14,474 bases of DNA, taken from JAEMQF01 sp049297615. GTDB lineage: Bacteria > Pseudomonadota > Gammaproteobacteria > Burkholderiales > Burkholderiaceae_C. How positions within the stretch are numbered: position 1 is the first letter of the stretch; the number at the start of each line of letters is the position of its first letter. Positions 1 through 5,704 of the stretch are shown piece after piece. Where the stretch lies: assembly GCA_049297615.1 (NCBI GenBank), contig JBAQUQ010000221.1, positions 1-14,474 of the forward strand, read 5' to 3'. The translations under genes were made by a program, and so were the position numbers. Below the pieces are notes generated by a model. That model was not told the origin of the DNA, searched no databases, and saw only the letters and a program-made list of their open reading frames with translations.

Positions 1-1
1 G

Positions 2-76
2 TTGTGGCGGCCGCGAGCCGCGCTGCGCGTGCTGGCCTTGCTGCCGCTGTTGTGGCGGGCCCTCGCCCGGCATTGA
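2..76 (+). CDS. C-terminal tail of an unidentified protein (5' end outside window)
   Basis: From base 2 an open frame runs to a TGA at 74-76 and encodes 24 residues rich in Leu, Ala and Arg, ending LLWRALARH. Third codon positions are almost all G or C, as in the confident genes, so this is probably the real end of an upstream gene on the same strand. The mix of short hydrophobic runs and arginines would fit the end of a membrane-associated protein, but no family can be named from so little. It could also be chance reading in GC-rich DNA. Confidence 0.35.
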   Translation: MWRPRAALRVLALLPLLWRALARH

Positions 77-286
77 CGACTTGCCGCCTCGGGCGTGTCG
101 ACAAGCGCGCCCGGGCATCCGCACTCACTGTCGAGGGCCGTCCTGCGCTTGTCGCGGGCGCGGCGCGGATCGCCCGCGGTTCGATACGATTGCGCTGCCG
201 ACTCCGGCCCCCGAGCCGCCGTCACCGCTGGCTTGGGCGTCACGACGAGAATCGCTGGCCTCACCGACCGATTGGACCGATATCCC
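77..286 (+). promoter_or_regulatory. Intergenic leader of the antiporter operon, with hairpin and weak -10
   Basis: I see no convincing gene in these 210 bases. A perfect 7-bp inverted repeat, GCGGGCG at 154-160 and CGCCCGC at 171-177, can form a hairpin with a 10-base loop. No T-run follows, so it is a poor intrinsic terminator for the upstream gene and could equally be an operator. A -10-like TACGAT lies at 185-190, just after the hairpin, without a recognisable -35. If used, it gives a leader of about 90 bases before the antiporter ATG. The promoter assignment is inference. Confidence 0.3.
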
Positions 287-1525
287 ATGGCAGACATCGC
301 AGCGTTCTTCCAGATTGAAAGCTGGCCACCCGTTCCCGACGCGCTTTTCTGGGCTTCGTTGACGCTGATTGCGGGCGCCTTGCTCGGCGAAGCCGTCTTT
401 CGCTGGCTCGGGCTGCCCCGCATCGTCGGCTACAGCGCCGCCGGCATGGCCGCTGCCGCCGCGGGTCTCGGCCTGGAAGGCTCGAGACTGCAAGGTGATG
501 TGCGCCTGGTGGTCGATCTGGCACTGGCCCTGCTGCTGTTCGAACTCGGCAGCCGGGTCAGCCTGCGCTGGCTGCGTGGCAACCCGGCGCTGCTGTGGAC
601 CAGTGCCGCCGAATCGCTGGCCAGCTTCGGCGCCATCGTCGTCGCGCTGCGCTGGCTCGGCTTCGAGATCAATATCGCGCTGGCGTGCGCGGCGCTGACG
701 GTGTCGGCCTCAGGTGCCGTGGTCGGCCGGGTCGCCGCCGAGCTGAAGTCGGCCGGGCAGATCACCGAGCGCATGATCGTGCTGGCCGCGCTGAACACGC
801 TGTACGCCGTGCTGGCGCTCAGGTTGTTCAGCGGCTGGCTGCACATGGACCAGCGCGGCGACTGGATCCAGGGCATCTCCCAGCCCCTGTACACCTTCGC
901 CGGCTCGGTGCTGCTGGCGATCCTGCTGAGCCAGGCCGTCGCCTGGGTCATGCGCAGGTTCGAGTTGCGCGACGAGAACTCCGTCTTGCTCCTGCTCGGC
1001 CTGGTCCTGCTCGCCCTCACCGGGGCGCGCCTGCTCGGCCTGTCGACTTTGCTGATGCCCTTGCTCGCCGGCGTGCTGCTGCGCAATGCCAGCGAACGCC
1101 CTTGCATCTGGCCGCGCCACTTCGGCACCGCCGGCGGTGTGCTGGTCTTGATGCTGTTCGTCGTGGCAGGCTCGGCCTGGTCGGTGGCGACGATCGCCAG
1201 CGGACTCGTCGCGGCATTGGCCCTGTTGACCATGCGTGCCCTGGCCAAGGCCCTGGTACTCGTCGCGACAGCGCGTTTCAGCGGCATCGACGCGCGCCAA
1301 GGCGCGGCACTCGCCCTGGCCTTGACGCCGGTCTCTGCCACCTCCCTGGTGCTGCTGTCCGAGTTGCAAGCCACCCATCCCGAGTTCAGCGCAGCCATTG
1401 CACCGGTGGTGCTCGCCTGTGTCGCGGTGATGGCACTGCTCGGCCCGATTGCGGTGCAGTGGAGCCTGCGCCTGACCGGCGAATACAGCCCCGCCCAGCG
1501 CGCGGCCGCGAAGGAGCAGGCATGA
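287..1525 (+). CDS. Cation:proton antiporter homologue, CPA2 (Kef-type) membrane domain only
   Basis: This 412-residue, very hydrophobic protein has roughly 11-13 predicted membrane segments and is expected in the inner membrane. CPA2 hallmarks are LPRIVGYSAAG near residues 43-53, LLLFELGSRVSL near 82-93, VSASGAVV near 139-146, and LLGLSTLLMPLLAGVLL near 249-265. KefB and KefC carry a C-terminal NAD-binding RCK/TrkA-N domain; it is absent here, so there is no obvious cytoplasmic gate. At the place where the family has its ion-binding Gln-Asp or Asn-Asp/Asp-Asp pair I read Asn170-Thr171. Transport by the usual carboxylate is therefore doubtful. The ATG at 287 was chosen because it directly precedes the amphipathic start and first membrane helix; upstream in-frame codons read as non-coding. 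The stop overlaps the next start (ATGA, 1522-1525). The family call is firm; the transported ion and any ligand are unknown. Confidence 0.85.
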   Translation: MADIAAFFQIESWPPVPDALFWASLTLIAGALLGEAVFRWLGLPRIVGYSAAGMAAAAAGLGLEGSRLQGDVRLVVDLALALLLFELGSRVSLRWLRGNPALLWTSAAESLASFGAIVVALRWLGFEINIALACAALTVSASGAVVGRVAAELKSAGQITERMIVLAALNTLYAVLALRLFSGWLHMDQRGDWIQGISQPLYTFAGSVLLAILLSQAVAWVMRRFELRDENSVLLLLGLVLLALTGARLLGLSTLLMPLLAGVLLRNASERPCIWPRHFGTAGGVLVLMLFVVAGSAWSVATIASGLVAALALLTMRALAKALVLVATARFSGIDARQGAALALALTPVSATSLVLLSELQATHPEFSAAIAPVVLACVAVMALLGPIAVQWSLRLTGEYSPAQRAAAKEQA

Positions 1526-2646
1526 GCCTCGCCCGCTTTGCCGATTCGCGCGCGTTGTCGCTCGGCGTCGAACTCGAGCTGCAGATCGTCAACCGCCACG
1601 ACTACGACCTCTCGCCCAGCGCCAAAGATCTGCTGCGGCTGATGACCCAGCACAAGATCCCGGGCAAGGTGACGCCCGAGATGACGCAGAGCATGATCGA
1701 AATGTGCACCGGCGTGTGCGACGGTCATGCCGGCGTTCTGGAGCAACTGACCCAGACTCGCGACGCGCTCGCCGACTGCGCGGCGCGCCTGAATATCGGT
1801 CTGTGCGGCGGCGGCACCCATCCGTTCCAGGACTGGAGCGAGCGGCGCATTTTCGACAAGCCGAGATTCCAGCAGCTCTCCGCCCTCTACGGCTACCTCT
1901 CCAAACAGTTCACCATCTTCGGCCAGCATGTGCACGTCGGCTGCCCAGGGCCGGACCAGGCGCTGGTGCTGCTGCACGGCCTGTCACGATTCATTCCGCA
2001 CCTGATCGCGCTGTCGGCGTCGTCGCCCTACATCCAGGGCATCGACACCGGCTTTCAATCGTCGCGGCTGAATTCGGTATTCGCTTTCCCGCTGTCGGGA
2101 CGGGCGCCGTTCCTGACGAGTTGGGACGACTTCAGCGTTTACTTCGAGAAGATGGCCCGCACCGGCGTGGTGCAGAGCATGAAGGATTTCTACTGGGACA
2201 TCCGGCCCAAGCCGGAGTACGGCACGATCGAAGTGCGCGTGCTCGACACGCCGCTGACGATCGAGAAGGCCGCAGCGCTGGCCGGCTACATCCAGTGCCT
2301 GGCACGCTGGTTGCGTATCGAGCGGCCCTATGAACTCACCGAGGACGACTACCTGCCCTACACCTTCAACCGTTTCCAGGCCTGCCGTTTCGGGCTGGAC
2401 GGTACTTTCGTCGATCCGACCAGCGGAGAACACCGCCGCTTGCGCGACGAAATCGAAGCGACCCTGCAAGCGCTCGAGATCCATGCAATGGAGCTCAAGG
2501 CCGAAGCCGCGCTGAGCTTCATTCGCACCGAGCTGGCCGGCGACGGCAATGACGCCGTGTGGCTGCGCGGCGTGCAGGAGCGCGAACATCTGCTTCCCGA
2601 AGTGGTACGCCGCCAGTGCGTGCGTTGGGAGGGCGGCAGCAAATGA
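1522..2646 (+). CDS. YbdK-type carboxylate-amine ligase (glutamate-cysteine ligase family 2)
   Basis: This 374-residue protein has the length and motifs of GCS2/YbdK enzymes, which join the gamma-carboxylate of glutamate (or a similar acid) to an amine with ATP. Visible motifs are GVELELQIV (15-23) with metal-binding glutamates, SMIEMCTG (57-64), CGGGTHPF (95-102), GQHVHVG (134-140) and YGTIEVRVLDTP (233-244). It should be a soluble cytoplasmic enzyme. YbdK of Escherichia coli has weak glutamate-cysteine ligase activity in vitro, so the true substrate is open. A very good Shine-Dalgarno, AAGGAG at 1511-1516, sits five bases before the ATG. The start overlaps the antiporter stop and the stop overlaps the start of the amidotransferase-like gene, so all three are probably translated from one mRNA. 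The family is certain; the amine substrate is not. Confidence 0.9.
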   Translation: MSLARFADSRALSLGVELELQIVNRHDYDLSPSAKDLLRLMTQHKIPGKVTPEMTQSMIEMCTGVCDGHAGVLEQLTQTRDALADCAARLNIGLCGGGTHPFQDWSERRIFDKPRFQQLSALYGYLSKQFTIFGQHVHVGCPGPDQALVLLHGLSRFIPHLIALSASSPYIQGIDTGFQSSRLNSVFAFPLSGRAPFLTSWDDFSVYFEKMARTGVVQSMKDFYWDIRPKPEYGTIEVRVLDTPLTIEKAAALAGYIQCLARWLRIERPYELTEDDYLPYTFNRFQACRFGLDGTFVDPTSGEHRRLRDEIEATLQALEIHAMELKAEAALSFIRTELAGDGNDAVWLRGVQEREHLLPEVVRRQCVRWEGGSK

Positions 2647-3443
2647 GTCCGCAGCCCGCGCCGCTGCGCATCGGGCTGTCGGCCCGTCTGATGCACCGGC
2701 CACCCGTCGAACTCGGGTTTCGCGGCAAGACGCTTCAATACCTCGAACAGTCCATCGCACACTGGATCATGGCGCACGGCGCCGTCGCGCTGATGCTGCC
2801 GGCGATCGGCTTCAACGCCGAAGTCGAGCGGCGCCAGGTGTCGGTGCGCAACTATGTCGCCTCACTCGACGGCCTGGTGCTGCAAGGCGGCGCCGACGTC
2901 AGCCCGAACAGCTACGGCCAGCAGCCGCTGCGCCCGGAGTGGGCCGGCGACATCGTGCGTGACCGCTACGAGATGGAGCTGCTCGAGGGCTTTCTGGAGC
3001 GCGGCAAACCCGTCCTCGGCATCTGCCGCGGCGCACAGCTGATCAATGTGGCCTTCGGCGGCACCCTGCTTCAGGACATCGCGACGCTGCGCGCCGACGC
3101 ACGTCGTCATGTCGACCCCGAGCTGTACGACCAACTTCAGCACGAGGTGCGCTTCGAACCCGAAGCCCGCCTGGCGACGCTGTATGCCGGGCGCGACGGC
3201 GGCCGCGTCAACAGCATCCATCACCAGGCGGTGGACCGCCTCGGCGCGGACTTGCAGGTCGAGGCACGCTGCACCGACGACGGCGTGGTCGAAGCGATCC
3301 GAGCGCGCGGTGCGGCCTTCGTCGCGGGCGTGCAATGGCACCCCGAGTTCCACGTGCACAACCCCGATCTGCTCAGCGGCCAGCCTGTGCTTGATGCCTT
3401 CCTCGTGGCTGCGGCGCAGGCGCGAGACGGCGCCCCGGACTGA
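2643..3443 (+). CDS. Gamma-glutamyl-gamma-aminobutyrate hydrolase family protein (peptidase C26, class-I glutamine amidotransferase fold)
   Basis: This 266-residue protein carries the PuuD-like class-I amidotransferase fold. LVLQGGADVSP (79-88) is the oxyanion-side motif, GICRGAQLINVAFGG (126-140) holds the nucleophile Cys128, NSIHHQAVD (190-198) is the family-specific His motif, and VQWHPEF (230-236) supplies His233 and Glu235. PuuD hydrolyses gamma-glutamyl-GABA, and relatives cleave other gamma-glutamyl amides. No signal peptide is visible, so it should be cytoplasmic. GGAGG at 2628-2632 precedes the ATG by ten bases, and the ATG overlaps the ligase stop. Placed directly after a carboxylate-amine ligase, it plausibly removes or edits the ligase product, which is inference. 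It could instead be the amidotransferase half of a synthetase, but no synthetase domain is next to it. Confidence 0.88.
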   Translation: MSPQPAPLRIGLSARLMHRPPVELGFRGKTLQYLEQSIAHWIMAHGAVALMLPAIGFNAEVERRQVSVRNYVASLDGLVLQGGADVSPNSYGQQPLRPEWAGDIVRDRYEMELLEGFLERGKPVLGICRGAQLINVAFGGTLLQDIATLRADARRHVDPELYDQLQHEVRFEPEARLATLYAGRDGGRVNSIHHQAVDRLGADLQVEARCTDDGVVEAIRARGAAFVAGVQWHPEFHVHNPDLLSGQPVLDAFLVAAAQARDGAPD

Positions 3444-3481
3444 ACTTGCGCAGCGCAGGTACCGCCAAGGCCAGTCGAATC

Positions 3482-3514
3482 GCTGTCGCGCAGGCATGCA
3501 ATGGGCTGTCGCGC
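3482..3514 (+). repeat. Pair of 10-bp direct repeats between the C26 gene and the tRNAs
   Basis: GCTGTCGCGC occurs at 3482-3491 and again at 3505-3514, a period of 23 bases, with the palindrome GCATGC (3494-3499) between the copies. They lie between the stop of the plus-strand operon and the encoded CCA of the minus-strand tRNA-Arg. Function is unknown and chance is possible in GC-rich DNA. I saw no clear intrinsic terminator for either transcript in 3444-3524. Confidence 0.3.
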
Positions 3515-3524
3515 GATGCTCGAG

Positions 3525-3601
3525 TGGCCTGCCCGGAGGGACTCGAACCCCCGACCCCCAGCTTAGAAGGCTGGTGCTCTATCCGGTTGAGCTACGGGCA
3601 G
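3525..3601 (-). tRNA. tRNA-Arg (anticodon TCT)
   Basis: The minus strand folds as a complete 77-base tRNA. The acceptor stem CTGCCCG pairs perfectly with CGGGCAG; the D arm starts TAGCTC; the anticodon stem CCAGC/GCTGG encloses loop CTTCTAA with anticodon TCT; the T arm contains GGTTCGAGTCC; the discriminator is G and the CCA is encoded. It reads AGA codons, which are rare in such a GC-rich genome. The first acceptor pair is C1-G72 rather than the more common G1-C72. It lies 27 bases downstream of tRNA-Pro on the same strand and is probably cotranscribed with it. Confidence 0.97.
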
Positions 3602-3628
3602 CGCTTGACGAGGAGCCTGTGGGCAAAA

Positions 3629-3705
3629 TGGTCGGGGTGGCGGGATTCGAACTCGCGACCTACTGGTCCCAAACCAGTTGCGCTACCAGGCTGCGCTACA
3701 CCCCG
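3629..3705 (-). tRNA. tRNA-Pro (anticodon TGG)
   Basis: This is a complete 77-base tRNA on the minus strand. The acceptor stem CGGGGTG pairs with CACCCCG, with the C1 start typical of bacterial tRNA-Pro. The D arm is GTAGCGCAGCCTGGTAGCGC; the anticodon stem ACTGG/CCAGT encloses loop TTTGGGA, giving anticodon TGG; the T arm has GAGTTCGAATCCC; the discriminator is A followed by encoded CCA. It is the first gene of a two-tRNA unit with tRNA-Arg(TCT), an order also met in other proteobacterial tRNA clusters. Confidence 0.98.
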
Positions 3706-3715
3706 AACGCGAGCG

Positions 3716-3721
3716 ATTGTA
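3716..3721 (-). promoter_or_regulatory. Probable -10 element for the tRNA-Pro/tRNA-Arg unit
   Basis: On the minus strand TACAAT, one base from the sigma-70 consensus, lies ten bases upstream of the mature 5' end of tRNA-Pro, which would give a very short leader. A partial -35 (TTGGCG) is present only with a short 14-base spacer, so the -35 is not assigned. Confidence 0.5.
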
Positions 3722-3856
3722 CGCAGCCCCTTGCGCGCCAATGGGTGCAGGTGTGCGCCGCGCCCTCCCCTGCGCGGCGCGCCGGTGCACTCGCCACGCG
3801 CGTCGCTATCGTGCATGATCGCCACACTGCAAGGTTCGGCCAATCCGGGGACTGCC

Positions 3857-4513
3857 ATGAATGCGAACACCACCACTGCCATGACACCCGACTCGAGGTC
3901 GAGTCTGCGGCGAACCCTCGTCTCGGGCGCCGCGGCCCTGATTGCGGCGCCGGTTTTCCTGCGCAGCGCCCTCGCCCAGGACACCCGGCGACCGACACCC
4001 TCGCAGACGGAAGGACCGTTCTATCCCATCACGCTGCCCCAGGACAGCGACGCCGACCTGCTGGCCCACGGCCAGCTGCGCTATCTGCAGGGCCAGCCCG
4101 CCTGGTTGGAAGGCACGCTCACCGATACAGCCGGGCGGCCTGTGCACGGCGCCGTGATCGAGATCTGGCAATGCGACCAGCAGGGCCATTACCACCATCC
4201 GGGCGACGGTGGTCGTGCCGACCCGGCGTTCCAGGGATTCGGCCGCGCCAGCGTCGGCAACGACGGCGCCTTTCGCTTCCGCACCATCCGCCCGGCCCAC
4301 TACGCCGGGCGCACACCGCACATCCACCTCAAGGTCAAGCTTGCGCGGCGCGACTTGCTGACGACGCAGTTGTACGTGCAGGGCGACCCGCACAACGCCG
4401 CCGACGCGCTATGGCGCCGGCTCAATGCCGAAGACCGCGCTGCATTGACGCGCGACTTCGAGCCCGTGGCAGACGGCGTTCGGGCGCGCTTCGACATCGT
4501 CGTCCACACCTGA
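3857..4513 (+). CDS. Exported intradiol ring-cleavage dioxygenase (protocatechuate 3,4-dioxygenase-like)
   Basis: This 218-residue protein has the fold and iron site of intradiol dioxygenases, Fe(III) enzymes that open catechol-type rings between the two hydroxyls. TEGPFYP (51-57) is the family entry motif. The four expected ligands are all visible: Tyr112 in GHYHHP, Tyr149 in AHYAGR, and His155 and His157 in PHIH. The N-terminus has SLRRTLVSG and then a hydrophobic run ending SALAQ, resembling a Tat-type signal cleaved near residue 40, so a periplasmic enzyme is likely. The ATG at 3857 has GGGGA six bases upstream; another in-frame ATG at 3816 would only lengthen the leader. It is a single-subunit type, without a separate alpha or beta partner or other ring-cleavage pathway genes nearby. 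Family confident; ring substrate unknown. Confidence 0.88.
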   Translation: MNANTTTAMTPDSRSSLRRTLVSGAAALIAAPVFLRSALAQDTRRPTPSQTEGPFYPITLPQDSDADLLAHGQLRYLQGQPAWLEGTLTDTAGRPVHGAVIEIWQCDQQGHYHHPGDGGRADPAFQGFGRASVGNDGAFRFRTIRPAHYAGRTPHIHLKVKLARRDLLTTQLYVQGDPHNAADALWRRLNAEDRAALTRDFEPVADGVRARFDIVVHT

Positions 4514-4544
4514 TAGCGCCCCGGGCCTGCGCCCAGGACGCGCC

Positions 4545-4582
4545 CTGCCCGGCCGAGGCCAGTGGCCTGCGGCCCTGGGCAG
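4545..4582 (+). terminator. Strong imperfect hairpin after the dioxygenase gene
   Basis: Starting 31 bases after the dioxygenase stop, CTGCCC (4545-4550), GGCCG (4551-4555) and AGGCC (4556-4560) pair with GGCCT (4564-4568), CGGCC (4570-4574) and GGGCAG (4577-4582). This gives 16 base pairs with a bulged G at 4569, a bulged CT at 4575-4576 and a three-base loop. No T-run follows on either strand. It may act as a 3'-end stabilising structure or an imperfect terminator. The rest of 4514-4738 holds no gene that I can support. Confidence 0.5.
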
Positions 4583-4738
4583 CCCGGCCTTGACCCGCAG
4601 CTGGCCGCATGCGGCGCAGCGGCCGCGCGCTGGCAAATCCACCCCGCGTTCGCAGGGGTGATTTCGACAGCTCGGGCGCTGCGTCCCTGCGGTCACGGGA
4701 TGGGCAGGGCAGCGCCTCGCTGCCACGATGCCGTCACC

Positions 4739-5629
4739 ATGCAGACGCCGCCTTTGACATTGGACAAGCCCAGGCAGCGCCAGCCGAGTTGGCTGGTTCG
4801 CGGCCTGGCGCGTGGCATGGCAGCGGCGCTGGCCGCCTTGCTCAGCAGCTCTGGCTTCGAGACCCAACAGCGCAAACTGATCTTCCAGAACGGCGCGCGC
4901 CCCGAAGAGAGCAGTGGCTGCGAATGCCAGGAGATGGGCGAGCGCTGGATCGAGTTCGAATCCGAAGCGACCGGCGAACCGGTGCGCCTGCACGCGCTTT
5001 GGCTGGCGCAGGCCCAGGCGAATGCGCCGGTGCTGCTCTACCTGCACGGCGCGCGCTGCAACGTGCGCGGCAGCGCGCAGCGCATGCAACAACTCCAAGC
5101 ACTCGGATTTTCCGTGCTCGGCATCGACTACCGGGGCTTTGGCCGCAGCAGTGCCGGCCTGCCTTCGGAGCGCAGCGTCTGCGAAGACGCGCACGCCGCA
5201 TGGCGCTGGCTCGCGACCCAACATCCGCAGGCCAAGCGCTACGTCTACGGCCATTCGCTCGGCGGGGCGATCGGCGTGCAAGTCGCCGCCGAGGTCGACG
5301 ACGCCGCAGGCCTGATCGTCGAAGGCACCTTCACCTCGATTCCGGAAGTCTTCGGCACGCTCAAATGGGGTTGGTTGCCGCTGCGCGCCCTGATCACGCA
5401 GCGCTTCGATTCGATTCACCGCGTCGCCCAGATCAAGGCACCCCTGCTCGTCGTGCACGGCAGCAAGGACGAGTTCATCCGCCCCGAAATGGGCCGCGCG
5501 CTGTTCGAGCGCGCCACCGTCCCGAAACGCTTCGTCCTCGTCGAAGGCGGATCGCACCACGACACGCACAAGGTCGGGCATTTCCAGTATCTCGAGGCCT
5601 TGCGCGAGCTCTTCGGGCACGCCACTTAA
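4739..5629 (+). CDS. Alpha/beta hydrolase, BEM46/ABHD13-like, membrane-anchored
   Basis: This 296-residue protein is an alpha/beta-hydrolase serine hydrolase. LLYLHGARCNVRG (99-111) carries the oxyanion-hole HG, GIDYRGFGRS (128-137) is the typical turn, GHSLGG (171-176) holds nucleophile Ser173, HGSKDEFI (240-247) holds Asp244, and GGSHHDTH (270-277) holds the catalytic His (273 or 274). This arrangement is that of BEM46-like proteins, mostly of unknown substrate. Residues 19-37 form a hydrophobic stretch after basic residues without a clear cleavage site, suggesting an N-terminal membrane anchor with the catalytic domain in the periplasm. The ATG at 4739 has only a weak ribosome site; an in-frame ATG at 4699 is possible but reads as non-coding. 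It may be an esterase, lipase or thioesterase. Confidence 0.82.
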   Translation: MQTPPLTLDKPRQRQPSWLVRGLARGMAAALAALLSSSGFETQQRKLIFQNGARPEESSGCECQEMGERWIEFESEATGEPVRLHALWLAQAQANAPVLLYLHGARCNVRGSAQRMQQLQALGFSVLGIDYRGFGRSSAGLPSERSVCEDAHAAWRWLATQHPQAKRYVYGHSLGGAIGVQVAAEVDDAAGLIVEGTFTSIPEVFGTLKWGWLPLRALITQRFDSIHRVAQIKAPLLVVHGSKDEFIRPEMGRALFERATVPKRFVLVEGGSHHDTHKVGHFQYLEALRELFGHAT

Positions 5630-5638
5630 GCCCTGCTT

Positions 5639-5654
5639 CGGGCGCTTGCGCCCG
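5639..5654 (+). terminator. Short hairpin between hydrolase and amidase genes
   Basis: CGGGCG (5639-5644) and CGCCCG (5649-5654) form a perfect 6-bp stem with loop CTTG, nine bases after the hydrolase TAA. No T-tract follows, so it is at best a weak terminator. Confidence 0.3.
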
Positions 5655-5694
5655 TCGATACGCTCTTCGCCTGGCCGCGCTACGATGCGTCCCC

Positions 5695-5699
5695 GGAGG
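5695..5699 (+). promoter_or_regulatory. Shine-Dalgarno site of the amidase gene
   Basis: GGAGG lies five bases before the ATG at 5705 and fixes that start. A -10-like TACGAT at 5681-5686, just upstream, hints that the amidase has its own promoter with a short leader; no clear -35 is seen. Confidence 0.6.
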
Positions 5700-5704
5700 G
5701 CCCG

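Noticed and set aside
430..1977. Long open frame on the minus strand across the antiporter and ligase genes
   Set aside because: It is a shadow of GC-rich coding DNA: the plus-strand proteins have recognisable motifs throughout, while this translation shows none and crosses two genes.
595..2646. Extended plus-strand frame that would fuse 300 extra residues to the YbdK ligase
   Set aside because: The extension overlaps the antiporter in another frame and is Arg/Ala-rich without motifs. The ATG at 1522 has an ideal ribosome site and family-typical length.
3446..3856. In-frame upstream extension of the intradiol dioxygenase
   Set aside because: It runs through two complete tRNA genes on the other strand and lies before the signal peptide, so it cannot be coding.
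3046..4593. Plus-strand frame overlapping the C26 gene, the tRNAs and the dioxygenase
   Set aside because: It spans three confident features in other frames and its translation is low-complexity Arg/Ser/Pro.
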